Shown: in pieces, positions 22,075-35,251 of the stretch | How positions within the stretch are numbered: position 1 is the first letter of the stretch | Layout of the letters: each line of letters opens with the position of its first letter | DNA from: Rhodospirillaceae bacterium | GTDB lineage: Bacteria > Pseudomonadota > Alphaproteobacteria > SHVZ01 | Length of the DNA stretch: 37,555 nt | Direction of reading: 5' to 3' | NCBI GenBank assembly: GCA_016792585.1 | Contig: JAEULB010000175.1 | Coordinates: 1-37,555, forward strand | Notes under the pieces: model-generated | Told to the model about the DNA's origin: nothing | Database searches by the model: none | The model's input: the letters and a program-made list of their open reading frames with translations, nothing else | Made by a program: the position numbers and the translations under genes

Positions 22075-22521
22075 TCAGGTCGAGGCGGCGGGTTGCCGCG
22101 ACGGCAGAAGCAGGCGAAGCCATGCCGCCCCCTGCTCGCGTCGGATCACCAGGATGACGAGCGAGAAGACGAAGACGGTGCAGGCCTCGCGGAAAAGCTC
22201 GCCGCCGTCGCCATAGGGGTCGATCCCGAGCGGCGAGACGACATGAAAGAAGATCGCGCCGGCCATGATGCCGAGCGACATCAGGGCACCGATCGCCTGC
22301 GTCCAGGGCATCAGGATGAGGATCGATGCGGCGAGCTCCGCCGACCCGACCGCGATCCGCATCGCCTTCTCATGGCCCGAAAGCCCGAGCCAGTCGGTGA
22401 GGATGGTGAACAGCCAGACGCTGCCCTCGTTGCCGGTGAACTTGTACTGAAGGTACCAGACGAAGATGAAGGCGACGTAGGCCGCGAGCGGCCATGGCAG
22501 CAGATCGATCGTTCTCTTCAC
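22075..22521 (-). CDS. DoxX-like small membrane protein
   Basis: 148 residues from GTG 22521, with GGGAG 9 bases upstream. It has four hydrophobic helices. The loop YLQYKFTGNEGSVWLFTILT after helix 1, AELAASILILMP and IGALMSLGIMAGAIFFH match DoxX-like quinone-pool-associated or redox-stress membrane proteins. The specific role is unknown. It is the rightmost gene of the islet between the direct repeats; the gap to the coxM terminator is about 130 bases with no other gene. The 183-base gap to the OpgC-like gene is also empty as far as I can see. Confidence 0.82.
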   Translation of the reverse strand: MKRTIDLLPWPLAAYVAFIFVWYLQYKFTGNEGSVWLFTILTDWLGLSGHEKAMRIAVGSAELAASILILMPWTQAIGALMSLGIMAGAIFFHVVSPLGIDPYGDGGELFREACTVFVFSLVILVIRREQGAAWLRLLLPSRQPAAST

Positions 22522-22652
22522 GCGCGTCGACTCCCGGTTCGGTCGGAGGCGTGACCGGCGCGCGTCAAGGAACGGCCGGGCGGCCAGGAAGCCGCCTCCT
22601 CCTGACCTACCGGTTCGGGCCGTCCCAGGCGAAGGTTACAGCGTCCCGCCGC

Positions 22653-22686
22653 AAAGAAAAACGGCGCCGGATTGCTCCGGCGCCGT
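22653..22686 (-). terminator. Intrinsic terminator of the coxSLM operon
   Basis: An 11-bp perfect GC-rich stem (22661-22671 with 22676-22686, loop TTGC on the plus strand) is followed on the minus strand by TTTTTCTTT. It begins about 25 bases past the coxM stop codon. Confidence 0.9.
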
Positions 22687-22758
22687 CTTCAGGCTCTCCC
22701 AGACGGATGGCTACTTCGCGGCGTCGACCGCCCGCTTCGCCATCACCTTGATCAGGTG
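22653..22758. repeat. 106-bp direct repeat, copy B (functional coxM 3' end plus terminator)
   Basis: Same sequence as 18323-18428 except for six positions. This copy carries the intact coxM stop codon (TAG on the minus strand at 22713-22711) and terminator. Confidence 0.95.
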
Positions 22759-23502
22759 CGCCCGGTAGTCGGCCGAGGCGTGGATGTCGGAGTTGAGGCC
22801 CTTGGCGTCGACCTTGACCCCGTCGAGCGCCGAGCCGGCGAAGCTCTTTCCCAGAGCCTCCTCGAACGACTTCTTGCGGAACACGCCGCCTTCGCCGGCA
22901 CCCGTGACGGCGACGCGGACGCCGCCCTTGGTCTTGGCGACGAAGACGCCGACGAGGGCATAGCGCGACGCCGGGTTGCGGAACTTCATGTACGCGGCCT
23001 TCTCCGGCGCCGGGAAGGAGATCGCGGTGATCACCTCGCCCTCTTCCAGCGCCGTCTCGAACAGTCCCTTGAAGAAGTCGTCGGCGGTGATCTTGCGCTT
23101 GCTGGTGACGATGGTGGCGCCGAGCGCCACGCAGGCCGCCGGATAGTCCGCGGCCGGATCGTTGTTGGCGACCGAGCCGCCGATGGTGCCGCGGTTGCGG
23201 ACCGCCGGATCGCCGATGCCGGCGGCGAGCGCCGCCAGCGCCGGGATCGCCTTCTTGACCTCGGCCGAGCTTGCGACCGCCGCATGCGTGGTCATCGCGC
23301 CGATGGTGACGCCGCCGCCCTCGGCCTTGATGCCGACCAGGTCCTTGAGGCCGCCGAGATCGACCAGCTTGGAAGGCTGGGCGAGCCGGAGCTTCAAGGT
23401 CGGGATCAGCGTCATGCCGCCGGCGACGAGCTTCGCCTCGCCGGTCGCCGCCTTCGCGGCATCGGCCACCGAGCCGGCCTTCTGATACTCGAATGAATAC
23501 AT
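22711..23502 (-). CDS. coxM: CoxM-like FAD-binding medium subunit of a molybdenum hydroxylase
   Basis: 263 residues from ATG 23502, with GAGGGGACC upstream. FAD-binding motifs are visible: LVAGGMTLIP near 27-36 and GTIGGSVANNDPAADYP around residues 108-124. The C-terminal CO_deh_flav_C domain follows. This subunit passes electrons between the FeS subunit and the external acceptor. It is the last gene of the S-L-M operon, 13 bases after coxL, which is the order usual for form II enzymes. Its 3' end is duplicated at 18381-18428. It is slightly shorter than the roughly 285 residues common in the family. Confidence 0.93.
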   Translation of the reverse strand: MYSFEYQKAGSVADAAKAATGEAKLVAGGMTLIPTLKLRLAQPSKLVDLGGLKDLVGIKAEGGGVTIGAMTTHAAVASSAEVKKAIPALAALAAGIGDPAVRNRGTIGGSVANNDPAADYPAACVALGATIVTSKRKITADDFFKGLFETALEEGEVITAISFPAPEKAAYMKFRNPASRYALVGVFVAKTKGGVRVAVTGAGEGGVFRKKSFEEALGKSFAGSALDGVKVDAKGLNSDIHASADYRAHLIKVMAKRAVDAAK

Positions 23503-23515
23503 GTGTCGGTCCCCT

Positions 23516-25885
<2,370 letters not shown>

Positions 25886-25937
25886 GGCGGTCTCTCCCTC
25901 ATCTTCGTCTTTGTTTGATCGATCGTCAGAGCCCGCC

Positions 25938-26405
<468 letters not shown>

Positions 26406-26612
26406 CGCCCCCTCCCGTTTTTTTGACATCTCTAAGGTCTTGGCCGTCCGGGCGAGACGGTGGTTCTTAGGATTGGGGCCCGGTCGGCGTCGGGGTTAGT
26501 GTCGACCGGCGGCGGCGCATCGGTCAAGCTCTTGCAACTCCACGGTGGAAGGCTTCCTAGAGTCCCAGAAAGCAGCTATGAAATCGGTCATAAAAAGTCG
26601 GGGAAGCGCCGG

Positions 26613-27215
26613 ATGCCGCAGCCGATCGAGTTCTGGTTCGATTTCTCCTCGCCGTATGGCTATCTCGCCGCCCAGCGCATCGACAAGCTCGCCGAGAACC
26701 ATCGCCGGTCGGCTTCCTGGAGGCCGTTCCTGCTCGGTGCCGTCTTCAAGGTGACCGGCAGCCAGCCGCTGCTGAACTTCCCGCTGAAAGGCGACTATTC
26801 GCGCCACGACATGGAGCGTTCGGCCCGCGAATACGAAGTGCCGTTCAAGATCCCCGAGAAATTCCCGTTCCTGTCGGTGGCCGCGGCCAGGGCTTTCTAC
26901 TTCCTGGATGCAAGCGATCCCGGCAAGGCGCGCGCCTATGCCAAGGCCGCCTATGCCAGGATCTTCGGCGAGGGCCAGCCGCCGGAGTCGGGCGAGGCCG
27001 CGGCCGAGATCGGCTCGGCGGTCGGCGTCGACCCGAAGGCGATCCTCGCCGGCATCAACGACCAGGCGATCAAGGACAAGCTCCGCACCGAGACCGACCG
27101 CGCGATCCAGCTCGGCGTCTTCGGCTCGCCCTTCTTCTTCGTCGATGGCGAGCCCTTCTGGGGCCACGACCGCCTGGAGCAGATCGACCGCTGGCTCGAC
27201 AGCGGCGGCTGGTGA
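26613..27215 (+). CDS. 2-hydroxychromene-2-carboxylate isomerase / kappa-GST-like (DsbA fold)
   Basis: 200 residues from ATG 26613, with GGGAAG 6 bases upstream; the frame is open further upstream but homology begins here. It is a DsbA-like thioredoxin fold with helical insertion. The N-terminal [17 protein letters not shown] places a serine (S12/S13) where glutathione is activated in the HCCA isomerase and kappa-GST family. The C-terminal [20 protein letters not shown] is the second signature. These enzymes isomerise aromatic-degradation intermediates or act on CoA-linked or thiol substrates. It begins a tightly spaced operon for branched-chain acyl-CoA degradation, so its substrate may not be aromatic. 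It has no CxxC redox pair. Confidence 0.9.
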   Translation: MPQPIEFWFDFSSPYGYLAAQRIDKLAENHRRSASWRPFLLGAVFKVTGSQPLLNFPLKGDYSRHDMERSAREYEVPFKIPEKFPFLSVAAARAFYFLDASDPGKARAYAKAAYARIFGEGQPPESGEAAAEIGSAVGVDPKAILAGINDQAIKDKLRTETDRAIQLGVFGSPFFFVDGEPFWGHDRLEQIDRWLDSGGW

Positions 27216-27225
27216 GCCGGTTCGC

Positions 27226-28836
27226 ATGAGCGTCATCGCCTCCCAGGTCAATCCGCGCTCGGAAGAGTTCCGCCGCAACGCCGACGCGATGCGCGCGGCG
27301 GTCGACGACCTCAAGGCGACGGTTCACAAGATCAAGGAAGGCGGCGGCGAGGAAGCCCGCAAGCGCCATCTCGGCCGCAACAAGCTGCTGCCGCGGGAGC
27401 GCGTGCGCACCCTGCTCGATCCGGGATCGCCGTTCCTCGAGCTCTCGCAGCTTGCCGGCCACGGCATGTACGGGGCCGACGAGGTGCCGGCCGGCGGTAT
27501 CCTCACCGGCATCGGCCGGGTGTCGGGCCGCGAATGCGTGGTGATCGCCAACGACGCGACCGTCAAGGGCGGCACCTACTATCCGGTCACGGTGAAGAAG
27601 CATCTCCGCGCCCAGGAGATCGCGCGCGAGAACAACCTCCCCTGCCTCTACCTGGTCGATTCCGGCGGCGCCAACCTGCCGAACCAGGATTCGGTCTTCC
27701 CCGACCGCGACCATTTCGGCCGCATCTTCTACAACCAGGCGACGCTGTCGGCCGCGGGCATCCCGCAGATCGCCGTGGTCATGGGAAGCTGCACCGCCGG
27801 CGGCGCCTATGTTCCGGCAATGTCGGACGAGACCATCATCGTCAAGGGCCAGGGCACGATCTTCCTGGGCGGCCCGCCGCTGGTGAAGGCCGCGACCGGC
27901 GAGGTGGTGAGCGCCGAGGACCTCGGCGGCGCCGACGTGCATACGCGGATCTCCGGCGTCGCCGACCACCTGGCCGAGGACGACGCGCATGCGCTCGGCA
28001 TCGCGCGCACGATCGTCGGCAACCTGAACCGCACCAAGTCGAACCCGCTCGACGTCTCGGCGCCGGAAGACCCGCGCTACGATCCTTCCGAGCTCTACGG
28101 CGTCGTGCCGCCGGATCTCCGCACGCCCTACGACGTGCGCGAGGTGATCGCGCGCCTCGTCGACGCCTCGCGCCTTGACGAGTTCAAGGCGCGCTACGGC
28201 GCCACGCTGGTCTGCGGCTTCGCCCGCATCATGGGCTATCCGGTCGGCATCCTCGCCAACAACGGCATCCTGTTCTCGGAGTCGGCGCTGAAGGGCGCGC
28301 ACTTCATCGAGCTCTGCTGCCAGCGGAAGATCCCGCTGCTGTTCCTGCAGAACATCTCGGGCTTCATGGTCGGGCGAAAATACGAGTCCGGCGGCATTGC
28401 CAAGGACGGCGCCAAGCTGGTGACGGCGGTCAGCTGCGCCCAGGTGCCGAAGTTCACCGTGCTGATCGGCGGCAGCTTCGGCGCCGGCAACTACGGCATG
28501 TGCGGCCGCGCCTTCCAGCCGCGCCTGCTCTGGATGTGGCCGAACGCGCGCATCTCGGTGATGGGCGGCGAGCAGGCCGCCGCCGTGCTGGCGCAGGTGC
28601 GCCGCGACAACATCGAGGCCCGGGGCGGCGCGTGGCCGGCATCCGAAGAAGAGGCGTTCAAGGCGCCGATCCGAAGCCAGTACGAGACCCAGGGCCATCC
28701 CTACTACGCCAGCGCGCGGCTCTGGGACGACGGCGTGATCGACCCCGTGGACACGCGGATGGCGCTAGGCCTCGGCATCTCGGCCGCGCTGAATGCGCCG
28801 ATCTCGGACACGCGCTTCGGCGTCTTCAGGATGTGA
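27226..28836 (+). CDS. liuB: Methylcrotonyl-CoA carboxylase beta (carboxyltransferase) subunit
   Basis: 536 residues, close to the usual length of MCC beta. Two crotonase-fold carboxyltransferase halves are present. Typical blocks are [75 protein letters not shown] and [16 protein letters not shown], which fit MCC better than propionyl- or acetyl-CoA carboxylases. It transfers CO2 from carboxybiotin to 3-methylcrotonyl-CoA in leucine degradation. It starts at ATG 27226, 10 bases after the isomerase gene. Geranyl-CoA carboxylase is an alternative, but the neighbouring hydratase and the order favour MCC. Confidence 0.93.
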   Translation: MSVIASQVNPRSEEFRRNADAMRAAVDDLKATVHKIKEGGGEEARKRHLGRNKLLPRERVRTLLDPGSPFLELSQLAGHGMYGADEVPAGGILTGIGRVSGRECVVIANDATVKGGTYYPVTVKKHLRAQEIARENNLPCLYLVDSGGANLPNQDSVFPDRDHFGRIFYNQATLSAAGIPQIAVVMGSCTAGGAYVPAMSDETIIVKGQGTIFLGGPPLVKAATGEVVSAEDLGGADVHTRISGVADHLAEDDAHALGIARTIVGNLNRTKSNPLDVSAPEDPRYDPSELYGVVPPDLRTPYDVREVIARLVDASRLDEFKARYGATLVCGFARIMGYPVGILANNGILFSESALKGAHFIELCCQRKIPLLFLQNISGFMVGRKYESGGIAKDGAKLVTAVSCAQVPKFTVLIGGSFGAGNYGMCGRAFQPRLLWMWPNARISVMGGEQAAAVLAQVRRDNIEARGGAWPASEEEAFKAPIRSQYETQGHPYYASARLWDDGVIDPVDTRMALGLGISAALNAPISDTRFGVFRM

Positions 28837-28843
28837 GGCGGAT

Positions 28844-29635
28844 TTGAGTGAAGCGACCGTCCTGGTTTCGACCGACGCGCGCGGCGTCGCCACCGTCACG
28901 CTGAACCGCCCGGACATCCGCAACGCCTTCAACGAGGCGCTGATCGAGGAGCTGCGCTCGGCCTTCGAGCGGGTGGCGACCGATCCCAAGGTGCGCCTGA
29001 TGGTGCTGGCAGGATCCGGCAAGGCATTCTGCGCCGGCGGCGACCTCAACTGGATGCGAAAGCAGGGCACGCTCTCCGAGAAGGAGAACCAGGAGGACGC
29101 CTATCGCCTGGCGGTGATGCTGAAGACCTTGGACATCCTGCCGAAGCCGGTGATCGGCCGGATCCAGGGTGCCGCCTTCGCCGGCGGCATCGGGCTGGTC
29201 TCGTGCTGCGACGTGGCGATCGCCGCCGAAGGCACCAAGTTCTCGCTCTCGGAAGTGAAGATCGGCCTGGCGCCGGCGACCATCGGCCCCTATGTCACCG
29301 CCGCGATCGGTCCGCGCCAGATGCGCCGATATGCGATCTCGGGCGAGGTCTTCGAGGCGACCGAGGCGAGACGCATCGGCCTCGTCCACGAAGTCGTACC
29401 GGCCGAGGGGCTGGACGCCGCGGTCGGGAAGATCGTCTCCGAGTTCCTGCTCGGCGGCCCCGAGGCCCAGGCGGCATCGAAGCAGCTGGTCCGCGACGTG
29501 ACCGGCCGCGCGGTCGACGAGGCGCTGATGCGCGATACGGCCTCCCGCATCGCCAAGCGCCGCGCCTCGCCCGAAGGCATCGAAGGCCTGCAGTCCTTCC
29601 TCGAGAAGCGCAAGCCGAGCTGGGTGCGGGGATGA
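28844..29635 (+). CDS. liuC: Enoyl-CoA hydratase family, probable methylglutaconyl-CoA hydratase
   Basis: 263 residues from TTG 28844, preceded by GAGGCGG; no ATG fits the family N-terminus (SEATVLVSTDARGVATVTLN). Crotonase motifs are AGSGKAFCAGGDLNWM (oxyanion hole), IQGAAFAGGIGLVSCCDVAI with the second oxyanion glycine, and SEVKIGLAPATIGPYV holding the catalytic Glu. The sequence around DLNWM resembles methylglutaconyl-CoA hydratases. It hydrates the product of MCC. It lies 7 bases after liuB and overlaps the next gene by 4 bases, so it is in the same transcript. Confidence 0.9.
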   Translation: MSEATVLVSTDARGVATVTLNRPDIRNAFNEALIEELRSAFERVATDPKVRLMVLAGSGKAFCAGGDLNWMRKQGTLSEKENQEDAYRLAVMLKTLDILPKPVIGRIQGAAFAGGIGLVSCCDVAIAAEGTKFSLSEVKIGLAPATIGPYVTAAIGPRQMRRYAISGEVFEATEARRIGLVHEVVPAEGLDAAVGKIVSEFLLGGPEAQAASKQLVRDVTGRAVDEALMRDTASRIAKRRASPEGIEGLQSFLEKRKPSWVRG

Positions 29636-30764
29636 CCTCCGATCCCGCCCTCGCCGCCCGCGCCCGCGACTGGCTGTTCGACAAGCACCTGCCGATCTGG
29701 CGCACCCATGGCTGGGACGCCAGGCACGGCGGCTTCCACGAGCGCCTGAACCAGGACTTGAAGCCGGTCGAGCTCGGATACAAGCGCCTGCTGGTGCAAT
29801 GCCGGCAGCTCTACTGCTACAGCCACGCCTGCATCCTCGGCCATCGCGGCGACAACGAGCGCGCGGCGCGCGAGGGCTATGCCTTCCTGATGCGCACCTA
29901 CCGCGACAAGCGGAACGGCGGCTGGTTCTTCACCGTAACGCCGGACGGCCAGAAGCTCGACGGCCGCAAGGACTTCTACGGCCATGCCTTCGTGCTGTTC
30001 GCCCTTGGCTACTATCACCGCGCGACCAAGGACGTGACCGCGCTGACCGCCGCCGAGGACACGCTCGAGGTCATCAAGCTCAAGCTGCATGACGGCCGCG
30101 CCGGCGGCTTCCATGTCGCCGCCGATGAGGCCTGGAACATCCTTCCCGGCCCGCACCTGCAGAATCCGCACATGCACCTGCTGGAAGGACTGCTTTCGCT
30201 CGACGAGGCGGCGCCGGCCCCGATCTATCGGGAGGGAGGCAACAAGATCGTCGATCTCTTCCTCTCGAAGTTCTTCGACGGCACGACGCTCGGCGAGTAT
30301 TTCGGCGCCGACTGGTCGCCCGACCCGCAGCGCGGCCACATCGTCGAGCCCGGACATCACTTCGAGTGGGCCTGGCTGCTGGAGCGCTTCGCCAGGCGAT
30401 TCGACCGTCCGGATGCCCAGGGAGTCGCCGACAAGCTGTTCGACTTCGCGCGCGCCCACGGCCTCGATGCGCAGTATGGCGGCGTCTACGACGAGGTCGA
30501 CCGCTACGGCCGCGTCATGAACGACAGGAAGCGCATCTGGCCGCTGACCGAGTGCCTGAAGGCCTACGCGCAGCGCCCGCATCTCAAGCTCGAGCTCATC
30601 CGCCACGCCCGCTTCCTGTTCGACCGCTATCTCAAGGAAGACGGGCGCTGGAACGAGCATCTCGACCGGCGGCTCAACGTCGTGAACCCGGCGATGCCGG
30701 GATCGACCGGCTATCACCTGCAGCTCGGCATCCTCGAAGCGGTGCCGGCGCTGGAAGCGGCCTG

Positions 30765-30765
<1 letters not shown>
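29632..30765 (+). CDS. AGE-family sugar epimerase/isomerase (N-acylglucosamine 2-epimerase-like)
   Basis: 377 residues, an (alpha/alpha)6-barrel protein of the AGE family. Visible features are GGFHERLNQDLKPVELGYKR and VQCRQLYCYSHACILG near the N-terminus, LQNPHMHLLEGLLSL, the catalytic-region histidines in VEPGHHFEWAWLLERF, and KRIWPLTECLKAYAQRP. Family members interconvert N-acylmannosamine/N-acylglucosamine, mannose/fructose or cellobiose epimers. The sequence does not fix which, though mannose-isomerase-like function is plausible. It is oddly placed between the carboxylase subunit genes, overlapping the hydratase gene by 4 bases and the alpha-subunit gene by 1 base, so it is truly embedded in the acyl-CoA operon. 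Confidence 0.9.
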
Positions 30766-32752
<1,987 letters not shown>

Positions 32753-32756
<4 letters not shown>

Positions 32757-33514
32757 AGCTTCAGGGACATTCGGCGATCGTGACTGGCGGCGGCTCGGGG
32801 CTCGGCGCGGCGACGGCGAGGGCGCTGGCGAAGGCCGGCGCCAAGGTCGCGGTGTTCGATGTGAACAAGGCGGCGGCGGAGGCCGTCGCGAAGGAGATCG
32901 GCGGGATCGCGCTCGCCTGCGACGTGTCGGACGCGGCCTCGACCGAGGCGGCGGTCGCGGAGGCCGCGAAGGCACAGGGCCCGGCGCGCGTCGCGGTCGC
33001 CTGCGCCGGCATCGCGCCGGCAGCCCGCATCGTCGGCCGCGAGGGTCCGCTGGCGCTGGCCGACTTCCGCCGCGTGATCGAGGTCAACCTGATCGGCACC
33101 TTCAACATCATGCGGCTGCTGGCGGCTGGCGCCTCGCAGCTTCCGGCGCTGGAGGATGGCGAGCGCGGCGTCGTCGTCACCACCGCCTCGGTCGCGGCGT
33201 TCGAAGGCCAGATCGGCCAGGCCGCCTACGCGGCATCGAAGGGCGGCGTCGCGGCGCTCACCTTGCCGGCGGCACGCGAGTTCGCACGTTCCGGCATCCG
33301 CGTCTGCACGATCGCGCCAGGCCTGTTCGGGACGCCGCTGCTGCTCAACATGCCGCAGCCGGTGCAGGACGCGCTGGCAGCGACGGTGCCGTTCCCGACC
33401 CGCTTCGGCGCGCCCGAGGAATACGCGAAGCTGGTGCTGGCGATCATCGACAACCCGATGCTGAACGGCGAGACCATCCGGCTCGACGGCGCGCTCCGGA
33501 TGCAGCCGAAGTGA
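32753..33514 (+). CDS. SDR, HSD10-like 3-hydroxyacyl-CoA dehydrogenase
   Basis: 253 residues. The cofactor motif is TGGGSGLG (11-18), with D42 after strand 2 (VFDVNK) favouring NAD. CAGIAPA replaces NNAG, as is seen in HSD10/type II 3-hydroxyacyl-CoA dehydrogenases. The catalytic residues lie in TTASVAAFEG and AAYAASKGG. IAPGLFGTPLL and the C-terminal LNGETIRLDGALRMQPK are also typical of this group, which oxidises 2-methyl-3-hydroxybutyryl-CoA (isoleucine breakdown) and short 3-hydroxyacyl-CoAs. It is the last gene of the operon, coupled by ATGA to liuD, and is convergent with the PCD gene only 4 bases away. Confidence 0.92.
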
Positions 33515-33518
33515 GCTT

Positions 33519-33821
33519 CTAGTTCGGAAGTTTATCCAGATCGTCGATGAACTTGGCGAGCGCCGCGTCGAGCTCGGTCACGCCGCCGGCGTCGTGGGTC
33601 GAGAGCGTGATATCGACCTTGTTGTAGACGTTCGACCATTCCGGATGGTGGTCGAGCTGCTCGGCCTTGAGCGCGACCCGGGTCATGAAGGCGAAGGCGG
33701 CGTTGAAGTCCGGGAACTTGAAGGTCTTGTGGATCGCGTCGCGGCCCTTCACCTCGGTCCAGCCGTCCAGCAGCTTGAGCGCGGCGGCGCGCGCCGCCCC
33801 TTCGAGCTTCTTCGGACGCAT
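33519..33821 (-). CDS. phhB: Pterin-4-alpha-carbinolamine dehydratase
   Basis: 100 residues from ATG 33821, with AGGAGGG upstream. This is the complete PCD/DCoH fold: the catalytic segment [14 protein letters not shown] with H58, H59 and P60, and H76 in LSTHDAGG. It regenerates dihydropterin after aromatic amino-acid hydroxylation (phenylalanine hydroxylase). No hydroxylase gene is adjacent, which is common for this gene in alphaproteobacteria. It is divergent from the metallopeptidase gene. Confidence 0.95.
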   Translation of the reverse strand: MRPKKLEGAARAAALKLLDGWTEVKGRDAIHKTFKFPDFNAAFAFMTRVALKAEQLDHHPEWSNVYNKVDITLSTHDAGGVTELDAALAKFIDDLDKLPN

Positions 33822-33895
33822 ATTCCCTCCTCGGATGCTTGCATCCGACGTTACCGCCCGCTATCGCAACACGCCATGACCTGCCCGGGTTGCCG

Positions 33896-34300
33896 ATGAA
33901 GGACTGGACCGGACGCTCCGCGCCGAGCCTGGACGAGCTCGCCCAGATCGCCGAGGAGGCCTACGGGCGGCTGCCGGCGCCGTTCCGCCAGGTGGCCGGC
34001 GACATCGTCTTCCATGTCCAGGACTTCGCCGACGAGGAGGTCCTGAAGTCGATGGGAATCGAGGACCCGTTCGAGCTGACCGGCCTCTACGACGGCATCG
34101 ACCTGACCGAGCGCACCGCCGGCGACACCGCCCAGTCGCGCGTCCACCTCTACCGCCGGCCGATCCTCGACGAATGGGCCGAGCGCGGGGACGTTCCGAT
34201 CGACGTCCTCGTCGAGCATGTCCTGATCCACGAGATCGGTCACCACCTCGGCCTTTCCGACGAGGAAATCGAGGACATCGAGGCCGCCGCGGACCGCTGA
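33896..34300 (+). CDS. Small zinc metallopeptidase (zincin-like, DUF1025 family)
   Basis: 134 residues from ATG 33896; the frame is open from TTG 33839 but the family begins near here, and the ribosome-binding site is weak. The zinc-binding motif is H112-E-I-G-H116, extended to HEIGHHLGLSD with D122 as a possible third ligand, giving the HExxHxxGxxD form typical of this family. The N-terminal FRQVAGDIVFHVQDFADEEV and ELTGLYDGIDL are also family marks. The protein is soluble, has no export signal, and its substrate is unknown. Confidence 0.9.
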   Translation: MKDWTGRSAPSLDELAQIAEEAYGRLPAPFRQVAGDIVFHVQDFADEEVLKSMGIEDPFELTGLYDGIDLTERTAGDTAQSRVHLYRRPILDEWAERGDVPIDVLVEHVLIHEIGHHLGLSDEEIEDIEAAADR

Positions 34301-34314
34301 GGGTGCCTCTCCGC

Positions 34315-34342
34315 TTGACTTAGATCGGTCCCGGCGGATGAT
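34315..34342 (+). promoter_or_regulatory. Possible promoter for the CheB-type receiver gene
   Basis: TTGACT (34315-34320), a 16-base spacer and GATGAT (34337-34342) lie about 30 bases upstream of ATG 34375 in the gap after the metallopeptidase gene. The -35 is strong, the -10 moderate. Confidence 0.4.
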
Positions 34343-34374
34343 TGGTAAGGGTACGCCTCGTTTCGGTGGGGAAG

Positions 34375-34842
34375 ATGTCCGACGGACGTAAGACCGTTCT
34401 CGTCGTTGACGATTCGTCGTTCATGCGCACCTTGGTCAAGCAGATCATCGGCGTCGACGAGGCCTTCAACGTCATCGGCGAAGCTGCGGACGGCGTCTCT
34501 GCCGTCGCCATGGCGATGACCGCCAAACCCGACATCATCATCCTCGACATCGAGATGCCGAAGATGGACGGCCTCGAGGCGATGAAGCGCCTGAAGCTGT
34601 TCAGCCGGGCGAAGGTCATCATCCTTTCCTCGGTCGCGCAGATCGGATCGGAGGCGGCCCAGAAGGCACGCATGCTCGGCGCCTTCGAGGTGATTCCGAA
34701 GCCGTCGGGCGCGATCAGCATGGATCTCAAGCCCAAGCGTGGCCGTCAGCTGCTCGAAGTCATCCATTCCGCCGCCGGGCTGCCGCCGCCGGACTTCCAG
34801 CAGCTCGCGATGCGCATCAAGCAAATGACGGTGTCGGAGTAA
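34375..34842 (+). CDS. Stand-alone CheB-type receiver (response regulator without output domain)
   Basis: 155 residues from ATG 34375; in-frame GTG codons lie just upstream but precede the family start. The receiver has D12/D13, phosphorylation site D58 (IIILDIEMPKMDGLEAM) and Lys in VIPKPSGAISMD. The LSSVAQIGSEAA and PKPSG segments are those of CheB receivers rather than CheY, but no methylesterase domain follows, only a 20-residue tail (LPPPDFQQLAMRIKQMTVSE). It faces the CheW-like/CheA-like genes tail to tail with a 7-base gap and is probably their phosphorylation partner. The target is unknown. Confidence 0.9.
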   Translation: MSDGRKTVLVVDDSSFMRTLVKQIIGVDEAFNVIGEAADGVSAVAMAMTAKPDIIILDIEMPKMDGLEAMKRLKLFSRAKVIILSSVAQIGSEAAQKARMLGAFEVIPKPSGAISMDLKPKRGRQLLEVIHSAAGLPPPDFQQLAMRIKQMTVSE

Positions 34843-34849
34843 CCCGGAT

Positions 34850-35251
34850 CTAGGCGCGTGCCGCGAGATCGAGGCCCGATCGCAGCCTGAGTAGTTTCGT
34901 CGACATGCCGGGCATCGCCGCGATGCCGTCGAACAGGCGATGCGCGTCGGCGAGGCTCTGCGGAAACGGCTGAAGCATCTCGGCCGCGACCGATATCGAT
35001 CCCAGCACCTCGTCGAGGCCGAGAATGGCGAGCTTCGCGTCGTCGACGGCTTCGCCATAGACGAGCAGGGCGCCGGCCTGCTTTCCCGCCGGCTCGCCGA
35101 GCAGCGCGCGGCCGTCGACATAGGGAACGGCGCGGCCGCGCCAGGTCGGCGCCTCGTCCAAGATCTTCTCGCTGGTCCAGACATCGAGCACCGAGCCGGC
35201 GGGAATCAGGACCTGGTAGGTCCCGATCCTTCCGCGCAGGTGCATGCTCAC
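34850..35251 (-). CDS. Short CheW-like protein
   Basis: 133 residues from GTG 35251 (GAGG 8 bases upstream, GTGA overlap with the upstream kinase stop) or 131 from ATG 35245. It is a reduced CheW/SH3-like domain: MHLRGRIGTYQVLIPAGSVL, then APTWRGRAVPYVDGRALLGE in place of the usual RGxVNLRGxVIPVxDL, and AGALLVYGEAVDDAKLAILG. The C-terminal 45 residues (ISVAAEMLQPFPQSLADAHR onward) are not typical of CheW. It is translationally coupled to the CheA-like gene, which suggests that it couples receptors to that kinase or acts as its accessory. Confidence 0.82.
   Translation of the reverse strand: MSMHLRGRIGTYQVLIPAGSVLDVWTSEKILDEAPTWRGRAVPYVDGRALLGEPAGKQAGALLVYGEAVDDAKLAILGLDEVLGSISVAAEMLQPFPQSLADAHRLFDGIAAMPGMSTKLLRLRSGLDLAARA

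Larger units (their letters stand above)
18429..22652. other. Four-gene islet bounded by direct repeats
   Basis: The 4.2-kb interval between the repeats holds the esterase, YeeE/YedE, OpgC-like and DoxX-like genes and no cox or stress genes. The repeat at its right edge completes coxM; the one at its left is a displaced copy. No recombinase is present. Reading this as an inserted islet is inference; an alternative is a deletion scar between two coxM genes. Confidence 0.5.

Noticed and set aside
18429..22652. Islet as an insertion sequence or transposon
   Set aside because: No transposase, no terminal inverted repeats at the edges and no short target-site duplication; the flanking repeats are long, direct and derived from a gene end.
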